DNA of 64,000 bases from Holtermannia corniformis (GCA_001599935.1 BCIJ01000001.1:1584766-1648765), one strand, 5' to 3'; positions 44,706-58,943 are shown, counted from the first letter of the stretch. Translations and numbers: made by a program. The notes: a model not told the origin generated them from the sequence alone.

Positions 44706-47700
44706 ATGAAGCGCTTCTTTAGGCCCAAGGACGCCGCGGCAGGCTCAGTCCCCAACGGTCACGCCGAGCGTAGGAGCTTTCAGGTCGATTCAACCCCGGT
44801 TCCGAACAAGGCCGGCGTCACACCGTTCCCCGTCGAGCTCGGTCGTGAGCACGCGCCACCGCAGCAGTGGAAGCGCAGGGACGAGGCTGAACCGTGGTCA
44901 GTCGGTGTGAGCGCGTGAGAGCGCGTGCAGAGCTGACGACGGCTGCTTTCGTTCCGTCTCATTGTTCATTTCGTTATCAACCGCGATTGCCTTGCTTGCA
45001 GGAACATCATCTCACCAAAGCCAAACGGCACCAACCACCCTCCACGACCGCATAGCGGGCCTATCCTCAGCCCGACCCCAGAAGCCTGTGCGTCCTTGTG
45101 CACCCCATGTGATGATCATCCGCTAACACGATCACAGACCAGCCCCCTCAACCGACCTTTTACCTCCCCCCGGGCGCATCCCCGCCCAGCCCGCAACTAT
45201 CCTCAACACCGCCTCCTGGCTCGCAGCCTTATCGGACACTAAAGAACCAGCCGTCGATCCCGTCACTCAATCTGGCCGAGCAGACGCAGCCACCACAGCC
45301 CGTTCAGTTCCCAACCCCCAACCCACATCGCAAGCCGCCACCGGGACAGCAGCAGCCGCAAAGCTACCAACCGCAACCACAGCCACAGCCACAGTCTCCA
45401 GGCCTGCCGAACCCACACCACTCGTACCAACCGCAGCAGCAGCTATCGCGTCGGCTCTCGATCGACTCGAACCCGAATCAAGTCTCGAGAACAGTGTCAG
45501 GGCCAGTGCCACCCCCTGCACCTGCACCTGCGCCGGCCCAGCCGCCACCCAAGGAAAAGGAAAAGAAAAAGCTGTTCGGGATCGACTGGGGCAGCGGTGG
45601 CAAAGATAAAGATGCCAAGCGGCAGATGGAGCGCGAGAGGGAGAGTGAAGATTCCCACGGCCAAACGTCGGCTTCGAGTATCGGACACTGGCAGCCTCAG
45701 CCGCAGCAGCCTTCCATACAGCATCAGCAACCGAGTGGCGTCCGAGCCGCCGCAGACGTCGGGACCGCGATCCGTGAGTCGGCCTCGTCGTCCTTTGCCT
45801 TGTAGGCTGACACGTCCGTTTGCAGGCGACATCTGTGCCACCGCACCAGCGTGCGACATTCAGTCGATCCTAGACCTGTGCGAACGCGTCTGCCACGCCG
45901 ACTCTCCCGACAGCGTCGTCAAGGACGCTGCGCGTTCCATCCGGAAAGAGTTCAAGCACGGCTCGGAGCCTGAAAAGGTCGCCGCCGCTCGCATATGGGT
46001 CTTCATGATGGGAAACTGCGCTTCCCGAGGGTTCCGTCGTAAGTCAGAGTCAAACGGGTGCGCGGGGTTGATCGATTGGGCAGAGCATGCGAGTAGTAAG
46101 AAATTCTTGGGCTCGTTGGAGACGATCCTGGCTGCGCCGGCGGGCAAAGCCGTCGTGTCGTTGCAGACGCAGCGCGTGTTGACCGACGTCCTGGCCGGTT
46201 TGGTATACCAGTATGGTCAGGAAAAGGGCTGTGAGGGCTTGCGCGATCTCTGGATGAAGATCAAGCTGCCGCAGGATAGTGACGTGGTACGTACCGCCGG
46301 TGCAGTCGAGCATTCAAGCTGATTGTTTCATGCAGGGTTACTTTTTACCTCACGATCATTGGATCTTCGACTCGGTCCCGAGCTCGCACCCGCCCCAAGT
46401 GCACACCCCACCACGCGTGCCGTCCAACCCATCTCTGCAACAACTCACGGCCCAGGCGCAGATCACCGACGGCCCGGGCCTGTACCCTGGTCCGCCGCCA
46501 CCTCGACCCGCCAAAGCGACGCCGCCGTTTGGTGGGCCGACGTATACCCGTCTTGCCGACCCGAAGGAGGATCTACGCCGGCTGTTTGAAGAGTGCACGG
46601 CGGCAAAGGAGAGCGCGAGGGTGTTGAACGAGGCGCTGGTCTACACCAAGCCGGAGCAGCTCGAGGAAAAGGACGTGATCCAGGTATGTGGCTGACGTCG
46701 CTCGCAGTGCCCGCACTGATGATGCGCGTAGGAGTTTCACGCGAAATGCGTCCGCGCGCAAATGTCGCTCATGGATCAGATGGGCTGGGCGAGCTCCTTG
46801 GCCGACAAGTCGCGTGCTCGACGTGAAAGCGAGGTCGGGAACCAGCCGCCCACGGCCGAGGAAAAGGCGTTTGCGTCACTGCTTGAAGCCAACGAGCAGC
46901 TGGGCGAATCGCTGCGACTGCACGAGGAGATGGAGAAGATGGCCCGAGACGAGCGCGAGTTGCACGACGTTGAAGAGCGCAGTCGGCGCGAGACTCGGCT
47001 CGACAGGAACGCGGCGCTCGCGCCGCCGGTGCACGGCCTGCACCCGGGTGGATCAAGGACGCCATCGCCGAGACCGAGGCCGTTGTCTGACGAGCCCAAG
47101 CGCGCCTCGCCGCGCGCGCTACCTGCCCTCCTGCCGACCCATGCGCATTCCCCTTCATCAGACGGTCACGGCCTGCTACCGCCCAGACCGCACGCAAACC
47201 TGGATAGCCGCAGCTCGTCGCCGACGCGCAAGCACCGCCCGTTGCCGAACCCTTTCAAGCAGGGCGCGAACGGCAGCTCTGCCAGTCTTGGACAAAAGGT
47301 GGCGCCGTCTCGCGGCGATAGCGGCAGCACCGAGGAGTCGAGCGAGGAGAGTGCGCCGGTCAAGCCGAGTGCAAAGGCTCTGGGCAAGCGCCGAATGCCG
47401 CCAGACGACGGCGCTCGTGAGTCGTCAAGCTAGCAATCTAGGACAGGACTAACAATGGCAATAGCAAAGTTTGACACGGACGACTTATTCCGGGATCAGC
47501 ATGCGCCCGTGGCCAAACAGTCGCTTGACGTCGATGCGCCGTCAAAACCGATCGTGTACGCGTACGACGCGTACGAAGATTATCAAAAGGACAGACAGCG
47601 CCAGCAACATGAGCAGCAACGACAGCCGTCTAGGCACGTCCACCGAGGTCCGGGCGGCGGCAGCTCCCTCTCGACCGAGCCAACGGTAACACCCGAATCA

Positions 47701-47907
47701 ACGCAGCACCAGACCGACGTCCCGATCCCAACAAGGTCTTCACCCGTCCAACTCGCCGCGCACGCACACGCACTACCCCAGATCCCGACCCTCCCGCCTC
47801 CTCCATCCTCTTATGAACCGAACGAACCGGCCCCAGAAGAGATACACGGCGTGAGGCGGAAAACGTCCATCTTGAGCAAGGATGGGAAATGGCGATGGCG
47901 CAAGTAA
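44706..47907 (+). CDS. VHS-GAT domain trafficking adaptor (GGA/TOM1/LSB5-like)
   Basis: Predicted adaptor at endosomes or the Golgi that sorts ubiquitinated cargo. Exon 1 (44706-44896) starts MKRFFRPKDAAAGS. A 105-nt intron leads to NIISPKPNGTNHPP, and a second intron leads to a long Pro/Gln-rich linker ending KEKKKLFGIDWGSGGKDKD. The VHS superhelix follows: DIQSILDLCERVCHADSP, VVKDAARSIRKEFKHGSE, AARIWVFMMGNC, KKFLGSLETIL. A GAT-like three-helix segment comes next: DLRRLFEECTAAKESARVL and EKAFASLLEANEQLGESLRL. The tail has FDTDDLFRDQ, a possible clathrin or adaptor-binding acidic peptide, and ends KDGKWRWRK. There is no GAE or FYVE domain, so it is nearer LSB5/TOM1 than HRS. Divergent from PRO2. 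Confidence 0.85.
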
Positions 47908-48107
47908 CGAGTGTACAATATCATGTCCATGCAATGTCAGGTCTACGACTAGGCACACGCGCAGGCTTGGTAGGCATGGCTTCCGCACGCCTTGCTTAAA
48001 CGCCAACGCCGACTATGGCCGCCCGGTTCGACGCCAAGTTCAGACCTGGGTGGCGAGACAATCCCCATCTGCAAGCAGTGCATCATTATGCATCGTCATG
48101 TACAATC

Positions 48108-51100
48108 TCAGCGGGGAAAGTGCCGTTGGCTCGGCGTGATCGGCCCCTCGTCGTCGTCGTCGTCGTCCTCATGCTCTCTACGTCGCTCGCCCCCAAACAC
48201 GTCCTCATCGTCGCTACCGCCGCCCTTGAGCGCCTTATCGAGCTTGCGATCGCCTTGTTGCTTGACGCGCAGTGCGATCGCGTTCCGAAGCGCATCGACA
48301 TACGTCTCATACTTGATGATCTCGCTGTGGATGAAGAGCGATTTCGCTTTCCAGTTTTCTCTCGCTTTCGCACCGTTGCTCGACTTGGGCGCGTACTAGG
48401 ACTGTCAGCGGTGATACCACAAAACGTTATAGAACCTACCAGGCGCAACATGGGTTCCTCTAGCTCTTTGTGTGCTTCGAGCTCTTCGACAAGCGTTTCG
48501 ACGTAACGCTGCAGCGTGTCGAGTTGCGCCTCCTCGTCCAGCTTGCTCGGCATCAACGTCGGTTGGGGCGGTTGCCAGTCGTTGATGTGCATCCGTTCGA
48601 CGGCGTTGTACCGACGTGGCCCTGTCCCTAAGCGACTACGGCCACTGCGGTTGCTCATCACGCTCGCCGTCTCGTCGCGGTCGTCGGGTGGATCGTGCAC
48701 GCGATTCCAGCCGTACTCCATGTTCGAAACGCCGCCTTGCAGAGGTTGCCGAGACCGTCGTGCGGCCCAGTAGTTGCAAGTTGAGACCCATTCGTGTACG
48801 AGTTCCTCTGTTCCAGCCTGGAAGAAGCTCATCTCGCCGCCAGGAAGCGACAAGCTGAAGCAATACGGTCGCGAGGCGTTGTAGCCTGGTTTGGGCAGTG
48901 CGCTCGCCATCGAATGCGACAGGTTGATCTCGCCGACAGGAGTGGCGTTGGACTTCCGCAGTCAGCTCGCATCTGTGTTCACTCCATTGACGTACCAGCC
49001 AGTTGCCGCCCCCCACCACGCCGCCACTGGACCCGCCGCTGGCACCAAAGACGAACATGTGCAAGTAGCCCTTTTGGATGACGACAAAGTACTTGCTCCA
49101 TTCTTTTTGCTTCGCGCGGCGGTTCGGGCCCTCCCAATACAGCTTACGGGAGAGCATGCCTTCTTTGGCCCACGGCGCGCCGAGCAGTGCAAGCTCATCG
49201 TCGGTCATCTCCTCGATCGTGCTGATAGATACGACGCTTGCCTCGTCGTCATGTTCACGGATCACACTGTGAGAGAGGTTGGACGCAAAGCCGAGCGCCG
49301 GTGTAAACGGTGTAGAAAAGCCCTGCGACGATCAGATGAGTCACGACTTTGTTCATGACTTACATCGCCAATTGAAGTGGCTATACTTGGGGTCGGGCTG
49401 AGCCGACCATCGCCGTAAGGCCCCGAGACGCCAGAACCCAACAAGGCTTGCATCCCTCGGATGCTGCCGCGCTTGAGCATGTTCACGCGATCCGTGCTGG
49501 CGCCCGATGGACTGCGCATACTCCGCGTGCGTCCCATCGGGCTACCAGTGCCCAATGAAACGACTGAATTGCGGTTGTTGACGTGAGAAACAGGAAGGAG
49601 GATCTGGTTCGCCTTGACGGCGGCATAGATGTCCTAAAGATATCAGCTTTTTCACGCTGAGCGGCAAACCAACCTTGAGCACAACCTCCATCTCAGCCTC
49701 CCATGTTCGCGAGAATGAGCCAACACTGGTCGAACTGGGCGTGCGTAGCTTTTCGCCACCGACGCTCGGAACAGAGCTGGCGCTTGTAGCAGCTAGCACT
49801 GTCATGCCCGCTTCGGCAGGACCGACGCTGTCAGGTTGCGAAGGCACATTGCGAACGGTGCTTGGCGAGCCTGAAATCTCTTGGCTTGACCCAAGCCGGC
49901 TACTACCGTCATCGCGGATGAGCTCTGGCGTTGATGAGCGGTCGCTGCGCAGACTTTGACCGATGGTCTCCATCGTCAGTCGCACGAATTGCGACCGTGA
50001 CATGTGCGAGGAGATCTCTGCAATGTGCAGATCCGTGTTAAGCAGCAAGAACGAGCCAGTGACCACGTATACGACCGCTGGAACGCATCAGAATGAAGCA
50101 GTCAGTGCAGAAAGGACTGACCGGCTGAGCCATATATGCTCTCAGCGTTGCACTCAAAGTACCGGGCACTGAAGCCCTCAAGGATGCGGCTGACCTCTTG
50201 CGTCTCCGCCTTGAGATGTAGTTTCTGGCACAACTCGCTGATGATGTGAGCAGTTTCTTCTCCATGGCAAGGAAACGCACCGAAACGCGTTGTCCAACCG
50301 TTGGCCCGCCCAGTCAAAGTATTGCATGTAGTAACGCAACGCTACCTTGTTGATCGGCCGCCTGCATCCTTCAGCTTTGTCCTGCAGCCAAGACACAAAC
50401 TCACGTTCCACCCAAGAAGACTGCAATCTTCTCACTCGGCACATTACTCTCGTCGCCTTCCAAGAATTCGCAAGCAAGACGTCGACCCTTCTCCTCGTCC
50501 TCTTCATCTCTGTGCGGCGATGTGACCGTCTCGAGCTCATCGTCCGGTCCCCCTCGATTCGGTGTCGTAGGCCCGTCGAAATTGGACTTGGCGATGCCGA
50601 CCGATGGCATGTCGAGTTTGCTTGGTCCAATGTAAGATCTGGGCCGGGGTGATGAGACGAGTTTGACTGTTTGTGGATTGAGTACCAACGGATCTTGCGA
50701 GCTTGATTTGAAGGGGGTCGAAAGGTTCCGCTGGGGCTGAATCGCGGGACCAAGGGTTGGTAATTTACTAGGTAGCGATGTTGTGCGCTGAGCTATTGGG
50801 GGAGTTTGCGAGTCTCGCGATCTGCCAAGCTCCTTGCGCTGCGCCACAGCCGAAGGTGGGAGGCCAAGCCCACGGGATGGGCTGTCTGCACCAATGTTCT
50901 CGAGCATGCCTGCGACGTGGTCTTGCCACTCGAACGCGCTGGGATTCGGCGACGCGTCTGCTGATTCAGGTTCGGCTGAGGCCGGCTGTCGAACGTGCAG
51001 TGAGCTGCTTCGCAGACTGCCGTCCTTGCGATCCAACTCATTGCGATCGGGCGGCGATTGTGGCTCCGATTCACGTCCAAGCTCTGGCGAAGGGGCAATT

Positions 51101-52615
51101 GGTGGCAAAGGTTTCTCGTCGCTGTTACGTGCTTCTGTCTGAGCAGCGTTTGGCTGCCGCGCGGTTGTCTCTGTCGGCAACGCGACGTCGTCATTGTTGC
51201 TGAGGTCACTCGTGTGAACGGTTGAATTGTGTGATCGAGTTCGTTGCCTCTGCGAGCTTTCAGCGGATCGGCGTGTCGAGGCGGCACGGGCAGGCGAGTG
51301 CATCAAGGGGATGGGGGGGACTGGAGGGCGGCCGTGAAAGGCATCGGTGGATGCGTTGTAGCCTATGCCCATGCGAGAGCTCTGGAGCGCTTGCGTTAGC
51401 GAGAGTACAGAGCGTGGAGATCATCACTTACGGCCGAGGTCGAGCGAGTGCTGCCAAACATCCGTCCAAGTACACCCTTGGCTTTCTTGCTCATGCTTTG
51501 CAACCCTTGATCCTCTGTGCTCAGTTGCCGCTGACGTCCTCCAGCAATCCCATGGCCCACTGCGCGCACATCACTCCCACTCGAGAACCGCTCCCACTCG
51601 TCTTCCGTGCTTGCTGTTCCAGGTCGCCGATTGCCCGTCCGAAGGGTGCCGCCGTGCGAAGCTGCCCGGTCTCGCCCGATTGAGGTTCTGGAAGAGCTTG
51701 CGACTGGCTGTGTCGGTGGCGGAGGAGGCGTGACGCGGTGCTGTACCACTGGGGCGGGAGAGGGAGAGGGTGGAGGCTGAGTTCGGGCTGACATGGGTGT
51801 GGCAACGTGTTCGGTCGGGGACAGTGCCGCTCGGGCTTCTTTGGCCTTCTTGACGAGCGTCGCGAGATCAGGAGAAGATGCTGTGCCAGGGGAGCGGAAG
51901 ATTGAGCGTCGTTTCGACGGCGATCCCTTGCCGCCAATGGGCGAGATGGCGTCGAGTTCGGCTGGACCTTGTCAGCTCTGCTTTCGTACAGATCGCATCA
52001 CTCACCGTCCAAGCCGATACTCTTTCCGGCTTTAGCTCTGAAGGAATCAGGTGCTCGTACAGGCGTCAAAGGGGCCTCTTGGACGCGGGCTAGCAAGCTG
52101 TCCGGCTTGTGATTGACCGACCCGTTTCTGCCCCCGACCGAATTGTACCGCTCCCGGATGGGTAACTGTCCCGGTGAAGGTGTTGGCGGCACCACGGTCG
52201 GGGTTCCAGGCTGTGGCCTCGGTGTCCCCAGGATTGCATACGCTTTCGCGTTGCGTTCGGCCATACTTCGCGCTGGTCGGCGAACCCCGTCCCCGCGAAG
52301 CTCGTCCTCAAAGCTGAGCTTCTCGACCGGATGTGGCGCATCATCATCCTCGACCTCTTCCGTCTCATCGTGCGTCTCTACGAGGCTGTCTGGCCGGAGG
52401 TACAGGGTGTCAGAATTGGCAAGAGCATCCTCAAAGTCAAGGGCCTTCTTGTGCGTTGAAGAAGACGAAGACGGTCGTGGGGATGAAGCTCGGTTGATCG
52501 AGACCGGCCTCACTTTTGACTCGCTCGCAGACGGTTGGGGAGACGACGCGCGTCTAGTGGCAAGCATTGGGCAAAGCCGAGTGAGGTTGTTGACAGCTTT
52601 GTTGGCAAAGGACAA
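48108..52615 (-). CDS. Sec7-PH Arf guanine-nucleotide exchange factor (EFA6/YEL1-like)
   Basis: Activates Arf-family GTPases at the plasma membrane or endosomes. Start at 52615 (MSFANKAVNNLTRLCPMLAT); the first 600 or so residues are Ser/Pro-rich. The Sec7 domain begins near 50420 (FLEGDESNVPSEKIAVFLGG) and includes LRYYMQYFDWAGQRLDNAFR, EVSRILEGFSARYFECN and GSFLLLNTDLHIAEISSHMS. The last block is the hydrophobic-groove region of EFA6/PSD-type Sec7 domains. A PH domain follows after a linker: EGMLSRKLYWEGPNRRAK, WSKYFVVIQKGYLHMFVF, then YCFSLSLPGGEMSFFQAGTE and ELVHEWVSTCNYWAARRSR. A coiled coil (LQRYVETLVEELEAHKELEE) and an acidic Asp-repeat tail end HFPR at 48108. The domain order Sec7-PH-coiled coil is that of EFA6/PSD rather than cytohesin or GBF1. 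Confidence 0.86.
48148..48167. repeat. CGT/ACG trinucleotide run coding for poly-Asp
   Basis: Short tandem repeat in the last exon of the Sec7-PH gene, read on the minus strand as a run of Asp codons (GAC). Confidence 0.8.
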
Positions 52616-53168
52616 GCGTGAGCGTGTGGCCTGAGCGTACCAACTGAAACACGGTCACGTGGCGATTCCCTCCTGTCCGATGTTCGTGCTTTCGACATCT
52701 ACCCTCACCTGCCTGTGCAGCAAGCTCAGTGCGGAAGAGGTAGCTGCATAGCCCGCTTGCTCGTCGTCCTCTCGACAAAATCGTCTCCAAGCACAGCTCC
52801 GGTGGACTAGACAAGGCGTGGACTAGTTGAAACAGGTGCTCCTCGAGCATGCGATGTGTCATCGAGCACAGCATCGCATTGGGGTGCCCTTGGTCGCCAA
52901 TGAGTCACGAACATGATTTTCATTGCACACCGAGCCAACTGTGCTGCCTAGAAACCTGTACGAGAAAAGTAACATTATCACGGCGGCGATTTGCGAGCGG
53001 CGAATTAGCTGACGGCTATTTGGTTCCAGTCGCAGCGGACCCATGGGTCGCCCGAGCAAAGCATGAGAACCCAGCAAAGCACCGCTGCGGCGCATGTACA
53101 GCCTGGATGAACCGACTTAAAGGCGCGATGGCAGACGCTCGAAACACTTACCTCGCTCACGATCAAAC
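52616..53168. promoter_or_regulatory. Divergent promoter Sec7-PH / ABC transporter
   Basis: 553 bp between start codons. A CACGTG E-box (52656-52661) lies 41 bp from the Sec7-PH start. No gene is recognisable in the gap. Confidence 0.45.
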
Positions 53169-56100
53169 ATGTCGGAGAAGCTGACGCCTGACCTCGCGCC
53201 GCCGTTGCCAGATGACAATGATCGCACCCTTACTTCCAGTCCTGCGCTGGGATCGTCAGAGCCGGAAAAGGTTGGTGCAGTCACTGAGCTTGAAAAGGTA
53301 CTCATGTTGTCTGCAGAAGATCGGCGGTAGTCTCTTCGCGCAGCCCGGCACTATCCCCCTTCCTGATGGTGGATATCACCACCTTGGCGTCGTTTACGAG
53401 GGTCTGACCGTGTCTGGAGCGGGCGCCACCCACAAGACTGTCGAGACCTTTGAGATGGCACTGCTGAATGTAAGTCGAGCTCCACTTGACCCGGGTCAGT
53501 CGCTGATTTACGCGCAGATGTGGAACTTGCCGCGCTTTATCAAAATGATCTTCAACTGGAAAACTGGCCCAACGCGCAACTTGATCGAAGACTTTCACGG
53601 CGTGGTGCCCGCCGGCGAGACGATGCTTGTCCTGGGCAGACCTGGTTCTGGCTGCTCTACGCTTCGTGAGTTGGAATCTGGGCCGTCAACGTCTAGGTTG
53701 ATTCTTGCCTAGTCCGTGCGATCGCCAATGAACGAGCACCTTTCGTCAAGGTCACTGGTGATGTCGCGTACTCCACGATCAGCGCCAAAGACGCTGCCAA
53801 GTACTTTAGCGGCGAAATCGTCTTCAACAGTGAGGAAGACAACCACGAACCGCTCTTGACGGTATCGCAAACCCTCGACGTGGCTTTGGTGCGTCATGAT
53901 CAGCCGATGGAAGCGCCAGCTGACCATGACGGCAGTCCTTGAAGAAGCCTAACGGCTTGCCACGTCCTCAAAAACGCTCTCAATACGTGCAGCACATGAC
54001 CGGGCGCTTGCTGCAGACATTTGGAATGCCTCACACTGCGCACACCAAGGTTGGCAACGACAGGGTACGCGGCGTGAGCGGTGGCGAGCGCAAGCGGGTG
54101 TCGCTGTCAGAGGTCCTCTCTACCAATGCTGCGATTGCATGCTGGGACAACTCCATTCGCGGTCTCGACTCGGCCGTCGCACTCCACTACTTGAAGGTCA
54201 TCAAAGAACTGTCGCGCTCGACTGGCATGACGAATGTATGTTACTCCCGAGGGACGCGGAGGTTACTGTTGACGAGGAATGCAGATTGTTTCAATCTACC
54301 AGACCTCGCAAGAGATGTTTGATACATGTTTTGATCGAGTGACTGTCATCTACGAGGGCAAGATGGTCTACTGCGGCAGGACATGTGACGCTGTAAAATT
54401 CTTTACGGACCAGGGCTGGTACCGAAAGCCGAGACAGACGTACGTTGACCGAGCTTGTCAGTAGTAGCTTACTCACATCCACAGCGCTCCTGACTTCTTG
54501 ACGGCTTGCACAAGCGCCACCGAACGCATTCGGCAGGAACATCATGTTGGATATATCCCGCAAACTCCACAGGAGATGGCAGACTACTTCAAGCAGAGCG
54601 CGTCATACCGAAAGCTGCGCGACGACATGATGTCGTACAAGGTAGGCTGAGCCTGGGATCCCCCGACACTTGCGCTAACCCTTTACTCAGATTGAGCACG
54701 CAGCGTCAACTCATGCGGAACAGCTGGCTAGCGCCGTTGCCAAGGGCAAGCACTTTGGCGCGGGCAAGACCACGGCATACAAGGTTTGTAAGACACTCTC
54801 CAGCTTACTGACCACCGCTGACTGCGTGTAGCTCAACTTTGCGCAGCAAACGCAGGTCATGATCAAGCGCCAAATCGGGCTCGTGAATGCCGATCGAAAG
54901 TCGTTTGCCATCAAGATCGCATCCAACATTCTGCAGGCTGTCGTCGTGGGTGCTATCGGTACGTTTCTGTAGTGTTCCAGATCCTGCGCTCACACTATGT
55001 TGTAGTCTATAAGCCGGCAGACACGTCCGCGGGTTCATTCGCGGCGGCTGGTGCTCTTTTCTGTACGTCGTTCCGGGCAGAGACTCAGTCACTGACATGT
55101 GATAGTCACAATTCTGTACTTTGTCATTTTCGCGCTCGGCGAAGTCGCGCCAACAGTGCTCGGTCGCCCGTTGCTGATCAAGCACCGCAAGCTCGGCTTC
55201 TATCATCCTGCAGCAAAAGTGGTTGCGGAGATGTTGATCGGTCAGTTTTACCGCTGTCACAAGTTTCTCTTGGGCTAAGCGTGACATCAGATGTCCCACT
55301 CTACGCTATCCAGACGCTCGTGTTCGCTGCTATTTTCTACTTTCTCCTGGGCTTCAATTCCGGCGCACGATATTTCTTCACGTAAGCTTGATGTCGTAGC
55401 GCACCTCAGTGCTGACTGTTCACAAAGGTTCTGGTTCGTAGTCTTCACCTTGTACCTTACCATGAGTGTGCTTTACCGCATGATTGCAACTTGGTCACCC
55501 AACGTGAGACAGTACCTGACGTGACTAGCCGCCCATACTGACGTTCCTCAGTTGTCTATCGCAATCCGATACGCATCGACGGCATTGTCGGTAGTTTTGA
55601 CTGCTGGAGGTTTCGTCGTGCCGCCCCCTCAACAGCGTACGTTACCAAGATCAGCAGATGCGTACAGAGTTCTAACATGGCTGCAGTCGGTTGGTCTGGC
55701 TGGATGCGCCGTGTCTCTCCCGTATCGTACGCGTTCGAAGCTCTGCTAGCCAACGAATTCCGGACTCGGACTTTGGAATGCAGCGCGGCCGAACTGGTTC
55801 CCTCTGGGCCTGTAAGTACATTGTGCAGACGGCAAGCTTCGCTGACCCAAGTGCAGGGATACGAGCTTGCATATCAAGGCTGCGGCATCATCGGAGCGCG
55901 GCCCGGGTCCGCGACCGTATCAGGCCTCGACTATGTTCGACACTACATAAGTCATCTGCACGCCTGCTGACTATCACCTGCAGATCGCACAAAAGTACGG
56001 TTACCTACCATCACACATCTGGCGTAATGTCGGCATCCTCTACTGCATGTGAATTTCTAGCCAATCTGCTCAGTCTAGGCTGACTGTGACCTCAGGTACG

Positions 56101-58943
56101 GTATCTACTCGATCATGATCATCGTTGGCGCATCTCTCCTCATCAAGGATACGGGAGCTTCGTCTTCCAAACTCTTCATTCGTAGAGCGTCCGCTAAGGA
56201 GTCCTCCCCGATGGCAACAGATCCGATCGATCAAGCAGACGAGTGCCTCAAGTCGGAACCATTCACGTTCACTTTCAAGGAGGTGTCGTATATTGTCCAG
56301 GTCGACGGGCAGGATCGAAAATTGCTGGTAAGCGATAAAGATGTACTACGATTGGGACTCATCATTCGCCAGAATGAAATCTCGGGCGTCTTCCGATCTG
56401 GCCGACTTACCGCCCTGATGGGCGCGTCCGGGTAAGCCAAACTTGTGCGAGCCTCAGGTGAAGCTACTTATCGTCCTTGCAGTGCAGGAAAAACAACGTT
56501 GCTCAATACCGTTTCGATGCGCCAAACAACTGGCAAAGTCGAAGGCAACATGAGACTGCAGGGACAGCCTCTGTCATCGACTTTCTCTCGGCGCACGGGC
56601 TTCGCGCAACAAGGTGACGTTCATGAACCCTATTCGACGTGAGTAATCGTTAGGTGGACGCTACGTCCGCCCCCTCTGACCCTCTTGTCTCAGCGTTCGA
56701 GAGTGTCTGCAATTCTCAGCACTACTGCGTCAGACTGGTACAGCAAGCCGCGAGCAGCGCCTCGCTTATGCCGAAGAAGTGATCGATCTCCTCGAGCTGG
56801 GTCCCATCGCGGACGCTCTGATCGGCGACATGGAAATCGGTGGACTTGGAGTCGAGGAGAGGAAGCGCGTGACGATCGGTGTAGAGCTCGCGGCCAAGCC
56901 TGACTCGGTGTGCATGGTTGCTCTTTGAGTGACGCGGCTGACCCCACACGCAGCTACTCTTCCTAGACGAACGTCAGCTTTTGCATGTTCTCGTAGTCTA
57001 TGCTGATATGACTGGCAGCAACGAGCGGACTCGATTCTCAAGCTGCCTACGATATCTGCCGTCTGCTTCATCGCATCTCGTCGACAGGCCTTATGGTGAT
57101 CTGTGTTGTGCATCAACCATCTGGAGATCTGTTCGAGGTACGCAATGCGCCATCGCACGTAGTGCTGCGCTGATTCCCGCAGATGTTCGACGACCTCATC
57201 TTGCTTGCTCCGGGTGGCAAGACCGTCTATGCTGGGCCCACCGGTCCTGGCGCCTCGGCCGTTACCGCCTACTTTTCCAAGCATGGGCCAGTTCTTTCAC
57301 TACTGCCGTGCAGTTCAAAGCTGATAGCTTGATAGTGCAGTAATGTCGGCAAACGCAAATCCAGCGGAACACCTGATCGCAACCGTTGCTCCTGTTGGCG
57401 GCTCGGACACGGATTGGCCGACGCGATGGAACAACAGCGAGGAAGCCGCTGCGATCCTTGCCGAAATTGACGAGATCAGTCAACAAGCCTCATCGGCAAC
57501 AGAAGAATGTAGTGAAGGAACCTTTGCCACGCCCTTCCCCACGCAGACCAAAGCTCTCATCCAGAGAAACTTCCGCGCACAGTACCGTTCGTCATGCGCA
57601 GCGCTGTTCACAGGCGACTAATTTGATTATAGGTAATGGCTCGTACTACGCAACAAAACTGTTTGTTGCCATCTACTTTGGGGTCAGTTACTCTCTTCCC
57701 CCAAGACCTGGCTGATCTTGCGCAGCTCTTCATGGGATTCTGTGAGTAGCGTGCACACTGAGCTGCAAGCCTCGCTGACGTTGAACAGACGCGTTCAAGC
57801 TCCCACGCACACCGTCGGGGATGCAGACCTTGACACTTGGCCTCCTTGTTGTCTGTCAAATGGCAGCATCTATCACCTACGACATCGCGCTGAATATGCA
57901 AGCTAAGATGGGTATCTTCGTTGCGAGAGAGCGCAACGGTATCTGTGAGTACGGATCAATTGAAATTACTACTCGCTGATGATGTCGGAGACGGCTGGCA
58001 GGCTCTGTTGACATCGCTCATCTTGACGGAGCTGCCTATACTGCTCATCTCATATACTTTGGCGTTCCTGTGTTTCTTCTGGGCCATCGGCGCGCAGAGT
58101 ACAGCGCAAGTCGGGGCGCTGATCTGGCTCGACTTCATCGTCTTCGCCGCGTGGACTGTGACATTCGGAATGGTATGTCTTGGGATGACAAGTCCGCGCT
58201 ATGCTAAAGTGGTTGCAGGTGTTAGGAGCTGTCAGCCCATCCCCATTTGCGTCGATGTTCATCCTCTCTTTCATCTGGAATGGTCAATCTCACGTCTGCT
58301 CTGAGGCCGCTCGCTGATGATACAGTCTGCAACAACTTGTCGTGGGCTCTGCAGCCCTGGCCGGTGATGCCGCAGCCATTCCATACCTTCTTCTCTTGGC
58401 TATCGCCATTGCGGTGCGTCGGCTCACAATTATTTCCTTATTGCTGACCGAACTTGAACAGGTATCTGTTTGGATCCCTGATGCAAGCCACCCTGGAAGA
58501 ACTGTCCGTGACATGCGGGGCAAAAGATGTCGTCCTCTTTAACATTCCTGAAGGTGAGAACATCGTGGCACGCGGCGTCTAGTCGGCTGAAAGATCTCCA
58601 TAGGAACGACTTGCGGCGAATATGCTGCGGATTTCCTGCAATCAGCGGCGGGGTACCTGATGCCCGAGGTCAGCGGAGCCTCGTGTGGCTACTGCCCAAT
58701 GTCCTCAGGTTCCGACTACACAGCCATCCTAGGATATCTTCCGGTAGATCGCTGGAGGGGGTTCGGTTAGTTTTGTTGGAGCTTTTGAAGCCCGTCTGAC
58801 AACGAATGCCAGGTATCCTCATCGTGCATGTCATTGCCAACATTCTTACGGCGTTCTTCGCAACATGGTCAGTAAACCAGGCTATCTCAATCCTGCCGCT
58901 GATGTGTCTCAGGTTGCTGCGCATCCGACCGCTTTACAAATGA
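53169..58943 (+). CDS. PDR-type (ABCG full-size) ABC transporter
   Basis: Plasma-membrane efflux pump of the pleiotropic drug resistance family, layout (NBD-TMD)x2. Start [20 protein letters not shown]1 has the fungal-type Walker [11 protein letters not shown], signature [15 protein letters not shown] and Walker [21 protein letters not shown]. The usual Thr after DNS is Ile here. TMD1 lies roughly at 54.8-56.1 kb. NBD2 has a canonical Walker A GASGAGKTTLL, a degenerate signature [16 protein letters not shown] and Walker [21 protein letters not shown] spliced across an intron at about 56970-57020, then [13 protein letters not shown]2 and the conserved lumenal block [17 protein letters not shown] precede the last helix and LLRIRPLYK stop (58943). 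More than 20 short introns are required, and both NBDs appear intact. Substrate cannot be predicted. Confidence 0.94.

Noticed and set aside
46688..47452. 254-codon Arg-rich plus-strand frame
   Set aside because: Overlaps the VHS-GAT gene in another frame; composition is typical of an antiphase shadow in GC-rich DNA.
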